Shown piece after piece: positions 33,801 through 44,673 of a stretch of 64,000 nucleotides of DNA; positions within the stretch are counted from its first letter, which is position 1, and the number at the start of each line of letters is the position of its first letter. The stretch lies in NCBI GenBank assembly GCA_030248065.1, contig JASAMV010007652.1:1-64000 (forward strand), in the 5' to 3' direction. The notes below the pieces were generated by a model. It did not search any database and had not been told where the DNA came from. It saw only the letters and a list, made by a program, of their open reading frames with translations. The position numbers and the translations under genes were made by a program. The stretch comes from Rhynchonema sp. JSB1_4. Its lineage: Eukaryota > Nematoda > Chromadorea > Monhysterida > Xyalidae.

Positions 33801-36800
33801 TTTGTGCCATTTTTGGAATTCACTGTGAGTCTGTTGCGATATTGCTTATTTCGTGAATACTGTTTGACTCGGCAAGCTGCATTATCGAGATTTTTTAAAA
33901 ATTACCCTAGCCAAATTTCTTTTTTTCTTTTTTTTTCTTATCCTTCATTGGTCCCATGATGCGGGTCTGCTATGGGATCTTAAGAACTCGCTAGAAAAGG
34001 GTTGAAACCCGTTTATTTTGCCTCAGAACACATAGAATTACTTCATTTAACCACGTTTTCTTCCCAACATGAGCGTTTTCCAATTTTTTGGTGGCATATT
34101 TTGGTCATCTGGGCGTTTTAAAAAAAACGTTTTTTTAAAAAAAAACGTTTTTTTTAAAAAAAACGATTTTTCGGAAAAAAACGTTTTTTGCCCAACCCTG
34201 GTTATGCCAAGGCTGCGTTTCTATCCGGCGCAGAAGGTGAGTTCAGTACAAATTTCGATCAGCGAAATAAATACTTGGTGACCGGCGAAAAATCGTCACT
34301 TTCCAATTTCACGTGCATTCCCGAGTGCCTTGCAAGGCGAGTTCAGCAATGTGTGCCTTTGGTTGCCCATTTTCGATCTGTTTCCGCAGCCTATCTAGGG
34401 CGGTGCAGAAGGACATCGTACAGTGCACAATAACGCACAAACATCCCCAAATAATCGTACCTTTCGACGGACTCTGATTGAACAGCTCAGTGCCGGCAGT
34501 CAGCAATCGTTTTCTCTTTTTCTGATCGATTAATTGTTCGCGTGATGGGATCGTATCCGACAAGGGCATTCGGTTGGGACGGAATTGCGTCAGGTGCGTT
34601 GGCAATTTCAAACCTGAATGAATATTTCACGAAATGCGGTTTGGTTCACTCAATCATTTTTACACTTCTCATCAAACTGAGAACACAGCAGTGCAAAGAC
34701 TGAAAGACCACCTGGTTAGTGGCAGTGGTATACGACATCTATTGTCCATACCTCATACCCACGCATTGTCGTGTGTTCGTGCACTTTTCTCAAATTTTAG
34801 ATTTAGCCAACCTTTAGTTGTTCCGCAACTACAGCAGAAAAGGTTTCGACAACATGCTAAAACAGTCTGGCATGAAACCGCAGTGATTATATTGTTGTTG
34901 AGTAACACGTCCGCACGCAAAATAAATCCTCCAACAACAAACCCTCATCCCCCTTCTTCTGTTCTGCCGTCAGCAGCATTGTGTCCATATTAGTTTCGCT
35001 CAACATTTTTTTGCCAATGTCAAACCCGCTTTCGGCCGGCAGTTGAAACTGCGGTGATCGAACCGGCTGCTGTTGTTGATCACTGTCGATTGAACCCTGA
35101 ATTGGAAAGGTGGGAACCATAATGTTTCACAACGTGGGATGAAGCGACCAACCAGCAATATCAATTTTTGGGAGCAACTAGGTCGGCACTACACTCCAAA
35201 AAAGATATAGCGACTTTTGCATTGATGAGTTTTCGAGATTTGTTGATGGAAATGCTGGTGGGGCCGCCAGTCTTCATCAAATGTCCAATCCTCGCGAATG
35301 CAAATTATGACGTTATCAAGGAAAGACTGACAGCTTAACGCTGACGTGCACGCAAAAGTACCACAGCTCACAAGATTGTCCAGTTTGCCCAGTTTCTAAC
35401 TTTTACACTCAAGATAACAATTTTTTGTGTGTGAAATCAATAAAACCCGGGCACCTGTTCACAAGCGATGCCAGCAGCCCGGTAATTGCAATTCGTCTCA
35501 ATCGTGTCAATCACAGTCAATAATGCGTCCATTGAGAGAATGTGGGTCGAACTCAGCAGACTCACTGGGAATGCGTTCTTGCTCAACAGCTTCGCCACGT
35601 CTGCAAACACTAGGATGAAAAATAGAGGGAAAATAAAATATCACACTCATCAAATGTGACCAATTAATTCGAAACCAAACAAGTATTTATTGAAATTCAC
35701 GTTCAAACGATCATCAGATCAGCCAAATTTCAGCTGATCTTACACTCGCGTTACATAAAGCGTATATGAAAGGCCGAGGTGCTGCAAATGGCACATTCGC
35801 ATCAAATAAAAAAAATAGAAAACGTTCAAAAAATCAACTTAGTGACCCTGACAAGAATCCACGAATTCAAACTTGTTGATCGGAACCATTACGCGCCGTA
35901 TCAACTTTGAAGGTCAATACATTGGCGTGGACAAATTTTGTTTGATCTGTGTTTTGCGACAGACCCCTTTCCTTTTCAGTTCTGTTAACATTCCTGTGAT
36001 CTGTCCTGATGTCCGTGATCTTTCTCTCTCCTTGGCGCTTTTTGTAGCTTTTATTTGCTTTTTTATAACCATTAACTTTTTCATTTCCAATTGTCCCACC
36101 CGCAACTTCTCTATCACTAATTACGTCATGTTATGCGTCACAGAGCAAAAAACCAACCAACAGACCCCTTTCAACTGTCTCAAATTTATGGCCTTAGAAT
36201 TACGACGTCTGAAACATTATGATTGCTGTGGAATAGTGACATAAAGAGAAATTTATAGACCAATACACAGCAAGCATCAGGACTCAGAACACCACGAAAC
36301 CGTGGAAACCAATCGGAAACGACCCATTTTGATCGTACAAACTGACGCAGCTGATGTTACACTCACGCTACATAAGATTTTTGTGGCAAGCACGGACAAA
36401 ACCAAAAAACTTTTTAATCCATATGGAACAGAAAACGTTTAAAAAACGTAAGCGGAGAGCAAACACGGTTTCCTTGAATCCAGATCTTGTGCCCTGTCTG
36501 TACTTTCGGCCCACCCTGTGTTTACCTTCAAACAGATTCGAGCAGTAGACGTCACAGTCGTAATTCAGATACAATTCGGTGACCAGGCCGGGTATACGCC
36601 ACAATTGGTCGAGCGCTTCAAGGGCCAACTCTTTTTGTTCGAAAGACACACGGTGCTGAAATGTTCATACACGGTAAGGAATGAAAAAACATTATAATAT
36701 CACACGCGACTATAGCAATTTTTTTCGGAAAAATATATTTGCTGGAAAAAACCCGTGTGTTTTTCTCCGCTATTTTTCCAAGCCAAGAGTTGGTTGCCTG

Positions 36801-39800
36801 TTGAAATGAGGTACATTTGGGCAAATACGATCTAAAATTGCTTTATGAGGAAAAGTCACACTGGACAAATCGACCAGACGACAAAAAATGGTGTTGTTCC
36901 ACGATCTGAGAAAGTGATCTCGCAACTTCACAAGCTTTTGTTGATTCGAAAAGAAAACGCTTTTTTCCATCTGCAACTACACACGCAACGAGATTCACTC
37001 GCGACTCACATGATCAGCCACAACCAAATCCATCAAACGTTTCAAGTACGCCTCGAGCTGCAGTTTGAGATGCGTTCGCAATGACTCCATGAGCAGAAAG
37101 CCGACGCGCAACGCAGCAGCGAACAACTGCAGTTTGTCCGTGTGCAACAGAGCGATCAGACTTCTGCAAGTGGCGCACAAAACAGATGATCAATTGTATG
37201 CAGGACTTGTCAAACAATGTCTCATGATGTGGCAAGCGTTTTGCTATACATTCGTATCAAAAACTTGCAGATCACTTGGTCACGTGAGTTTTTGTGTCAA
37301 AAATGTTCTGAGTGTCATTGGACATTATTTTTCGGCGCTGGTCGAAATTTTAATCGTGCCATCGGTAAATCCCGAGTGATCTCAAATCTCAGAATCACGA
37401 GACAAAGATCGGACCGATCACAAGTTTGACCCGAACCCAACATGACAACAAAATGGCCCAACTTCTGCAGCTCTCTCACGAATGACAGAGACCGGCAAAC
37501 GTGTATGGCTGTAAAACTAACAAAATGAATAAATCAACGCAGAGACCAACCAACCTGCACAGCTCATTCTTGATCAGCGGTATCAACAAACTGTACGATC
37601 CGAGATAGTCAGCGCCCGCCTCCAATGCAATTGTGCTCAGATTGAGACCCAACGAAATCATACCCTCCGTGTTCTGTCGATCCAACGGCGAGGTTAGCGA
37701 CACCAAGAAGCTGCAATGTTGCCATGAATTAATGTTTCATCACGGGGTTTAAAACCGGACATCAGAGAGTAAATGCACAATGGTTTGCGATTCGCCGGTC
37801 AGTCATCGAATTCTCAGCATAGCAGTGATGTTGTTCAATAAAACTGCACGTTCACTGGTCGAAGAAGCCGATCATCAAGCTTACTAACGTTCGCAAAAAA
37901 CGCTGCTTGAATGGCATTTTAAAATGCATGCTACGAAACGCTTTTCACGTGAAAGAGTAAGCCTCATTATTTGCTACAATCGTCTACGAAAGCCTTGCGA
38001 GCTTTTGTGAATGTCAGCCAGTAAGCAAGTGAGTGGATGGCGGACTACGGATGAGAACATCTGTACCCGAAAAAAATCTATGCCCCAAACACAAACATCT
38101 ACATACTATGTTTACCATGCCTGGTCTTCCACCATAAAGTGTTGCCTTTAGTGCAAAAATGACCACTTTCATGGTCCACAATGGTCGAATTTTGTCATAT
38201 TTTTCTTATAAACAAAATTGCTCCAGGCGTATCTTTAGCATATCGATGTCTACCACCCGGAGCAACTGCATGGCTGGGCAATATCATACAGTATCCTCCC
38301 AACCAACGACCTACCGTAACACTTCGCGTACGCACGGCAGTCCATAGGGCATGTGCGTCCCGCTGCTGTTCGGCTCACTATCCGTCGACGCTTTCGCATC
38401 CTGCACAAAATCATTTACTTATAATACTAGCGTGAAACATCAGCGCCCAGTCAAGTACAGTCCACCCTGTTTATTGTTACACGATCGGGCGGTACCTGAC
38501 AAATTCGGTCACTATGCTCACTATGCAGAATAATTAGGAAGTTAGTTAATGTAAGATTGGGGGAGGGTAACTTTCGTTCCACAACGCTACCTATAAACAG
38601 GGTGCACTGTACATGTGTAAAAGCACCCACCTAGTTGATTTGACCACTCTAAAAAAGCTCAATACCAAGAGCACAGACTGTATGTGTGAAACCGACCTTT
38701 ATATCATCCGATTGTACATTGCCACCCTTCTCAAGTGTGACGTCATCCACCGTGAATCGCACGCCTCGTTCGCTGATTGGCTGCCGCTGTTCCTGCTGCT
38801 CGTCGCTGACTGGCTGATGAGGCGACTCGGTGATTGGCGGCTGCAGCAGTCAATATAAGTGAACTGTTGAGTGAGGCCTAACTTTTCTCCGTTCTGTTAC
38901 GCAACACGAAACAGACGTTTCCGCGCTAATTGGTTCCCACGCGCGCGCCAGAATTTGTTTCGGGTTGCGTGAGAGAACTGAAGAGAGTGTTGGGCTTCGC
39001 GAAGTTTTTTAGAGGGAGACTTTTTTTCATAGCGACACGCAAATGCATCCACATCATCGAATGCACTTGAACATACACTGGACACAAGTGGCCAGAAAGG
39101 TAAATTTCCAAGTTGATCAACGATGGTTCGCCTTGCTGACTCAGGGTCGGTCTAACGCAGTACATATCAGAATGTACGTACTTCAAATGCCTCAGTGACC
39201 CCACTGATATTGAAAATGAAAATGAATAACCACCACGCGAAATTTGAGAACCCATCTTGGAGCAGGCTGGTGTGCACTGGTGCAGCACATGATGCTTCAA
39301 CGGTACTACATAAACACAAGATATGCAAATGCTCTCAACCGGTCTTGTAATTATGCTTCCTTCTCGAAGGATACGCATTCACTTTGTTTGGGAGCGCGAA
39401 TGCGATTTATCGCTTCGCGTCGCTTACATCATCACAACCAATAAACACCACTAGAAATTCAAATAAAGTTGATAAACTCTGCTTCTGTCGGCGAAAAGTT
39501 GGTGCGGCTTATTACGATCGCTAAATTTAAATGTTTTTCGGTTTCGCAGTTTGACGGCGTTCTTGAAACACGCAATCAACGCGAACCAATCAATCGCATT
39601 CGCGCTCCCAAACAAAGCGAATACGTATCCAGCTGCACTGATCACATTTCACGGACGTCCACAGTCTATAAATAAAATTACAAGCAACGATAACACTAAC
39701 CTGTTCGGATTCACTGCCCGGTGTTGCCAGTTGTTGTTCGCGTGTCAGATCAGCTGAACTAGACAACGCGCTCTCAAGAATTCCTGCTGCAAATCACAGA

Positions 39801-42800
39801 AATACAGTTTTAGATTTGGATATTCATCATTATGTGTAGTCATATACATTATGTTGATATTTACACTATGACCGGCAGGAATTTTTTTAACCAATTCGCC
39901 AGCCCGTGACCAGCAGAGTTTCAGTTTACCAACCAACCAAACTGGCCGGTGAAACTTCGAGATTAACAGCCGCTGGCAAGTATTTTTTGTCATTCTGGCT
40001 AGATTTTAGGAATTACTAGCAAACTTGAAAAAAATTCTGTGAGCAGTTGGATGATGTATCACTTCAACTACATAAAACACCCCAACCGGTGGATGCGTCT
40101 CTTCGCATGCTGCCTCCCTCGTCATCCGAAGTAAATCCCAAATTCTCGTGCACGTCCACGACGTGCGGCGTTGATGGTGATTGGTCAGGTACTACCGTAG
40201 TCGACGTCGCTGATTGGTCCAACTGTCCTACTGCTGTTGTTGTCGATGATTCGTTGTTGTCTGTCGCTTCGGTCGCCGCTGAAAAACGTGTAAGCGTACT
40301 CTGAACAAAGATAGTCATACGCGAGCTGTGTGCTGTATTGTCTTTGTAGCCTATTTTTTTAGATAAAATCTTTGGTACACAGTAAAATGATTCTATTGCC
40401 ATACGACAAATGGAATGTAACGTGCAAACCAGGACGTCGGCTATTTTGTATTTGCAAATTGTATTCGTAATTCCTACAATTATACCCAGGTGCAATTAGC
40501 AAATTGCAGGAGAAATATTTCGAGAAAAGGTCCTTCCCTCGCAGAATCCGAACCTGTGCTAGCAAAAACGGTTAGCCATTAATAAAAACAACACACGCAA
40601 ACCTGTTTGTTCACCCCGCTCAGCGCTGTCCGGTCCATCTGATGTTTCATTTGTCGGCGATTCCGGCTGTTCACTGGCCGCCTCGTCCAAAGCTGCTTCT
40701 ACGTTATCGCTGCCGCTCTCGGCCGCTGTTGTTGCGTCCTGCACACAGTCATGTGAAACATTATTATATTATATTCTGGTCGCAACCGCCCCCGATATCA
40801 ACCTTGGTAATCGGATCAGATCGGCTATGTCTTTAGACTTCCTCACGTTCGCCCAATGTTTTCAGCGAAATCACTGCCTTCAAGGGGTGAGTTTTCAATG
40901 CAGAGTGTCAAAGTCATTCATCGGCTACCCGGATGCACCTTTCACACCACTGAAAATGGCATTAGAATATCTCGAAGAATTCTTCACTATAAAAAATGTC
41001 CCCCGACAAAAGCAGATCCGATCCGATCACCAAGCTTGATACAGGTGGGCCTAATAAAGCCCGTTTCCGTGAGTTCTGATTGACGGTAACGAGCGGGAAA
41101 AACTCAGCAGAGTCCCCAATTAGTGACAGACACCAAGCTCGACCTTGACGACGGTTTCTTCGTCTTTAGAGTCCGTTTTCTTCAACACCGATCTGCCGAC
41201 AGTACCGCCGGGCTTGCCTTTCTTCTTGCCATATTTGTGTCTGCGCAACGTTTCCGTGCCCATCGTGGCGCGCATTTTCAACTTTCGAATATATGGATGT
41301 CGCGTGTCTTCCTGTGATTGATGAACATAAAATCTTTCAACAATTATCATTTGCATTTCATCACCAATATCCTATAGTTTCTTTTTTATCAATATCAATC
41401 ACAAACAAGGACTGGATTCTGGTCGGAATTTCAGGACGAACCAGTGCACAAAAACACGCCAATCAGACTGTGATGTTTTACAGCTGCTACAAATAAATGG
41501 ATGTTTTACAGCTGCGGTTTCGCAACAACAAAACAGAAAACTATCGTTTAGTTTTAAACTTATTGAAATCGAAATGCACAAGAAGGTGCCATATTTGTTC
41601 CGAAGTCGAGGCACCTGGTAAATTTGAGAAAGATCACTGTTCCCAAGCTGCACACACCTTGAATGTTGGTAGTCTTGTGAACAACAACTGCACCATATCA
41701 GCTAGTGTCGATTCGGCAGCCTTGCGCAACAGCTCACTCAATCTCGTTTCGAAACAGATTCGGAATCCCGATTGCATAATCTCACATACAGATTCGTTGC
41801 TCAACAATCGGCCCACTGGGGTTAACATCAGCGTGCGTAGAACCTGGACAAAATAATGCTGCTCAATGTTTGTGCCTATAACAATGACATTTGATCAACC
41901 ATTTCGATTTATTTGTACCAAGATGTCGGACATTAAAAAAGGTGCTCAGGAACCGATTGATTCATGTACAGCCGACAACACAAGAAGAAAATACGCTGAA
42001 ACTGCAATTTAATTTTTGAAAATACTTCCGAAAATCAACAACACCAATCGTGCACAACGCGCACCTGCAATATCTTCAACAACACCACCTCGTCCCCGGC
42101 CGCATCAGCGCCGCCTACAAATCGCGCGTGCGTGACCGCGTCGGCGATGTTCTCCACGGCGCTCGCTGCTGTGATGCTAGAAAAAATACAAATATTCAAA
42201 TTGGATTGTGCACTAATTTAGGACAAAACTCGCAAAGATCATATTGCCGGAATATCAATTCCATAGTGGCTACAACCAAAACAACCATAAGTAACATGAC
42301 AACAAAAAGAAGACACCATTCCAATGACGCTTCGAATACAAAATGGTTTTGTGGTGAAAGTTCCATAGCCGTTTTTTTAACTTTCTGAGCACACGTGGGG
42401 CTCACGTGATATTTAAGGCACACCAGCGTGACATTTGGTACTCTCACGCGTGGTCACCAACATGGAATTATATCGACCCGACCATCGACCTCCATTTATA
42501 ACGAAGCAGAACCTTCCAAAAATGCCGGGTCGAGATTTTGTGACTATACGCTTGGCAAACCGAGATCCAGTTTTGGGAAAAAGCGCCGGAAATGGCACAT
42601 TTGATGGACCACAAACGGGCTAAATTGCCAATCACATAGTTTAGCGACGTAACTTCGGTGGCCGTCGAAAACCCCTGACCAAAAACAAAAACCATCAACA
42701 AAAAAAACCAAACAAAAACAAAAACGTCCAACCTGGCCGGGTCGACAAGTCCGTAGCTCAAGAACTTGCCGACGGAAGCCAACGCCTGTCCAGTTGTTGG

Positions 42801-44261
42801 TCCGTTAGTCAGTTCCGATTTGATCACATCAAGGAAGGGACCCAAGAACGCACTCGGCGACATATCAGCCAGATCCGACACGTTGTTGAGCACTTCGCGT
42901 AAGTCGGTGAAGTTGCGAAGTAGTGGCTCGTCTTCATCCAAGAGGGGCTGGTGGTGCATCTGTGACAGGGCGTCATTTCATAATAAAATTGGGGGCGCTG
43001 AATTTTACCTGGGTGCCACAAAGGCATCACGGCATCCTAATTAGGACCAAATAAGACTATACGTCCATTTGGCACACAAACTCCACAATTCTGACTCTGG
43101 GTGCCAGCAGATTTTAAATTTTCAGATAAAATGGCGGCGCTTACATTTGGTCAATAAAAACACTGACATGCGCATGTGGCCAAATATAGCATCACGTATT
43201 TTTTAGACACCCAAAAATTTTCATTTGCACCTGAATGTCAGGTTAGATGCAAATTTCACCTGGAATTTCCACAAGTTGCACCTGCGGTGCCCAAAACAGT
43301 TTGCATCCGAAACCCAGCCATCTGGTTGCAACTTGCACATGGAGATGTTTGAAACGGAAAACTCTTCTCCACAGTGACTGAACATGGTCCAGATCACGTC
43401 AACGGTGCATGCCACAGAGTATGCCACAACACACTGGACTGAAGGCATTTTTTTATTAAATTTTTTAAAACCAAGCCCAAAAAATCCGGGGCGGGGATGA
43501 TCTTCTATTTATTTTCTCTGACATTGATTTCTCGAGGAACAGGCAAGGAACAGCGGAAATGCTGAAGGAACGAAAGAACAGAAGGAATAGCGAGAATGCG
43601 TTTCCGCTGTTCTTTCGTTCCGTCACGGAACTGCATTGCGCAGAACGTTTTGCGTTCCTCGGAACGAGTATACGCGCACCTTTAGGGTATACTGTCATAG
43701 AGAACAGTTTTTTTTATTTTTCGTGATAAAAACGGTTTTCTTCCAAAAAACCGTTTTTTCTCAAACATTTTTCCAATACTTAAGAACGTAATTTCGAAAA
43801 ATATAACAGTTTCAGTGCAAAATTTGTTCGAAGTAACGAGAGTGTTCTTGAAGAGTGTTGAAGTCAGTCGAAAACACTTGGTTTACCCGCTTTTTGGCCC
43901 ATTTTGGGTTGGTTAATTTTCGTGCTCGAGCCAATTTTTCACCAAAATCGAAAAACTCGTCAGTTTTGCGTTACAATTTTTTTGGCAAAATTGGAATAAA
44001 GTACCGATATTTTTTCGATCAAAAACCGAAAAGAACCCACGGAAAAATAAATGGAAAAGTATTCGCGTCTAGGAAAAAACGTTTTTCCGAAAAAAACGGT
44101 TCTTTTTCCGCCTGCCAGTATACTTTAGGGGACAAAAATGAAATATAAAAACCAACACCCACCTGCGCATGAGCGGGTCCGAAGTTGCGATGTGCCTTTC
44201 GCAACAGCGCAACGACACAATTCAGCTCACCCTGCACTATGTAGAGACCATTTACGGCCAT
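18895..44261 (-). CDS. GBF1: GBF1: Golgi brefeldin A-resistant Arf-GEF, complete 41-exon gene
   Basis: Large Sec7-family guanine-nucleotide exchange factor that activates Arf1 on cis-Golgi/ERGIC membranes for COPI recruitment. My model has 41 exons totalling 5,736 nt (1,911 aa plus stop; human about 1,860). The start [17 protein letters not shown] matches the family N-terminus, and every later block follows the human order without gaps: DCB-HUS (exons 1-15), Sec7 (16-21), HDS1-3 (22-39), proline-rich tail (40-41). All exon phases agree. Exon coordinates are given in the three sub-entries. The weakest points are the donors of exons 5, 31 and 40 and the short terminal exon. Introns carry most of the window's small transposons; none interrupts the reading frame. 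On the same strand DDRGK1 lies 412 bases upstream and COPS8 856 bases downstream. Confidence 0.97.
19610..19760 (+). mobile_element. tRNA-derived SINE with 14-bp target duplication
   Basis: An exact 14-bp direct repeat, TACTTTCTGGGGTC, flanks it at 19596-19609 and 19761-19774. Inside are a pol III A box (TAGCCTAGTGG) and B box (GGTTCGATTCC) with a good T-arm (CTGGG/CCCAG), but no matching acceptor stem and C instead of U before the anticodon. It is therefore a SINE head rather than a tRNA. Its 3' part ends without a poly-A tail. It lies in the GBF1 intron just upstream of exon 40, 31 bases from the acceptor at its nearest repeat. Confidence 0.85.
21818..22319. mobile_element. TTAA-flanked MITE (piggyBac-like), copy A
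   Basis: TTAA at 21814-21817 and 22320-22323. Ends are inverted: AGCGGGAAACCGTATATC on the left and, on the complementary strand at the right, ACCGGGCAACCGGATATC. A second, internal palindrome runs about 21955-22180 (TTGTGCCGACTTACGCTC). It is inverted relative to copy B at 25217-25687. TTAA target use is characteristic of piggyBac-type elements. It is in a GBF1 intron. Confidence 0.8.
22744..22938. mobile_element. AAAGGCAAAC foldback MITE, copy 1
   Basis: Arms AAAGGCAAACTAGACCAACA on the left and the complementary version at the right, continuing into CGAGCCCGATTTCG. The right end lies within three bases of the GBF1 exon 34 donor: the intron starts GTAAAAGGC, so the element tip forms part of the early intron. 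Confidence 0.8.
23770..23876 (-). repeat. Short interspersed intron repeat (CCTGGTGCACC family)
   Basis: On the minus strand it reads GCACTGACGATGACCTGGGG, then CCACCCGTCTGTGGAAACAG and GGACACCCAAAA, in family order. GBF1 intron. Confidence 0.6.
25089..25837. mobile_element. TTGGTCGCACAATGA MITE, copy with nested insertion
   Basis: Ends ATTGGTCGCACAATGAC and ATCATTGTGCGACCAAT are inverted repeats. The element is the inverted counterpart of 28739-29015 but is split by a TTAA-flanked element at 25217-25687. Removing that insert leaves a sequence colinear with the other copy. Located in the GBF1 intron between exons 30 and 29. Confidence 0.8.
25217..25687. mobile_element. TTAA-flanked MITE (piggyBac-like), copy B, with poly-C interior
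   Basis: TTAA at 25213-25216 and 25688-25691; ends match copy A in inverted orientation. The middle (25372-25515) is replaced by long C runs instead of the internal palindrome of copy A. The related element at 28739-29015 gives an approximate empty site (GAATGTTT followed directly by CGGACCTGC). Confidence 0.85.
26255..26345 (+). repeat. Short interspersed intron repeat (CCTGGTGCACC family)
   Basis: GGTGCATTCGCACTGACGAT, GGCCTGGTGCACCGACCGTC, then CACCAAAACACACTGCACAA. GBF1 intron. Confidence 0.7.
27105..27210 (+). repeat. Short interspersed intron repeat (CCTGGTGCACC family)
   Basis: Best-preserved copy: GACGATGACCTGGTGCACCG, CTCGTCCGTGAAAGCAGGTC, then CCATGCTGCACAA. GBF1 intron. Confidence 0.75.
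28739..29015. mobile_element. TTGGTCGCACAATGA MITE, uninterrupted copy
   Basis: About 277 bases with ends ATTGGTCGCACAATGACC and AGTCATTGTGCGACCAAT. It begins only about 18 bases inside the intron after the GBF1 exon 25 donor at 29034. Probably TA-targeted, but the duplication is not certain. Confidence 0.8.
29288..29447. mobile_element. Foldback MITE, GGTGTAAAC family, copy 2
   Basis: Ends GGGTGGAATATTCGAAA and TTTCGACCATACCACCC, same centre as copy 1 (GCCTGCTGTTAACGTGG). Flanks CTTTCTAT and TATTCTAT share 6 of 8 bases. GBF1 intron. Confidence 0.8.
30164..30233. repeat. Half copy of the GGTGTAAAC foldback MITE
   Basis: GGCAATGTTTCACGTTCACA, CCGAGCTTTACACCCAACTT and CAGTTTCGAGAATTCCAGCC reproduce one arm of the family. 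Confidence 0.65.
30951..31273. mobile_element. AAAGGCAAAC foldback MITE, copy 2
   Basis: Left arm AAAGGCAAACTACGCCAACG with GAGCCCAATTTCGGAGGTGG; right arm CCACCTCCGAAATCGCGCTC with ATGTTGGCGTAGT. Longer interior than copy 1. It lies in the GBF1 intron about 40 bases after the exon 22 donor. Confidence 0.8.
33945..34200. mobile_element. hAT-like MITE (CAGGGTTGGGC family), 5'-truncated copy
   Basis: About 250 bases nearly identical to 16725-16973, ending GCCCAACCCTG at 34200. The left terminal repeat is absent, so the copy is truncated or rearranged. GBF1 intron. Confidence 0.8.
34345..34432 (-). repeat. Short interspersed intron repeat (CCTGGTGCACC family), divergent
   Basis: Minus strand shows a diverged head (GCACTGTACGATGTCC), a CACCGCCC...GGAAACAGATCGAAAA middle and GGCAACCAAAGGCACACA tail. 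GBF1 intron. Confidence 0.5.
34943..44261 (-). other. GBF1: GBF1 DCB-HUS region, exons 1-15
   Basis: Exons: 44163-44261, 42733-42959, 42065-42176, 41658-41843, 41144-41311, 40603-40738, 40081-40278, 39701-39786, 38697-38840, 38315-38400, 37555-37710, 37010-37163, 36526-36655, 35455-35600, 34943-35096. DCB (dimerisation) lies in exons 1-4, with [11 protein letters not shown] and [20 protein letters not shown]. Exons 5-8 encode the variable charged linker, and exon 9 [12 protein letters not shown] follows in exons 10-14, with [31 protein letters not shown] and [10 protein letters not shown]. The ends of exons 6-8 encode Ser/Thr/Glu-rich, probably disordered sequence. Confidence 0.93.
43688..44122. 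mobile_element. TATACT-family MITE with 8-bp target duplication
   Basis: Starts TATACTG and ends CAGTATA. An exact 8-bp duplication, CTTTAGGG, flanks it at 43680-43687 and 44123-44130. The interior is rich in AAAACG/CGTTTT words. A second member lies at 53965-54385. It occupies the first GBF1 intron, 41 bases from exon 1. Confidence 0.85.
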
Positions 44262-44673
44262 GACTGATCAATCAACAGTCAGATCGATGCTTGATGGTCC
44301 AAGATGTAGGTTCTGAGAAACACATCACGGTTTTTTGTATTATATATGTAATCTGATGGGGCACAGGTAATTATTGCACAATTTCGCAACATTGGGTTTC
44401 AACCAAATTTCATCAAAAATCATTGTGACACAAAACCAAAATAAAAATCTTTATGCACCATTTAGCAACAAATAAGAAAGGAGAAAGGGAAAACTCAATG
44501 ATAATAACCAGCCAACAGACAACAATAAAATGTCAGTCAGATCACAGAGCGCTGGGCCACACATGCAGTAAGCGACAAACGACAGAGAAGAAACTTCACA
44601 ATGGAAATTTTAACAATGATATCTCTACTTTTCCAATAAATACCAACAAAGTAGACCCCAATTTCGTTCAATA
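44262..44673. other. DDRGK1-GBF1 intergenic region
   Basis: 412 bases between the DDRGK1 stop and the GBF1 start codon, both on the minus strand. No exon seen; must contain the GBF1 5' UTR and promoter and the DDRGK1 3' UTR. Confidence 0.5.

Larger units (their letters stand above)
31756..34613 (-). other. GBF1: GBF1 Sec7 catalytic domain, exons 16-21
   Basis: Exons: 34461-34613, 33670-33787, 33101-33249, 32455-32558, 32059-32174, 31756-31831. Landmarks in order: [30 protein letters not shown], then the glutamate finger in FRLPGEAAE (about residue E855) that pushes GDP out of Arf. Next come [20 protein letters not shown] with [23 protein letters not shown], and [19 protein letters not shown] just after the domain. 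The acceptor of exon 21 is formed directly by a TGATGTTTCAG motif. Confidence 0.95.
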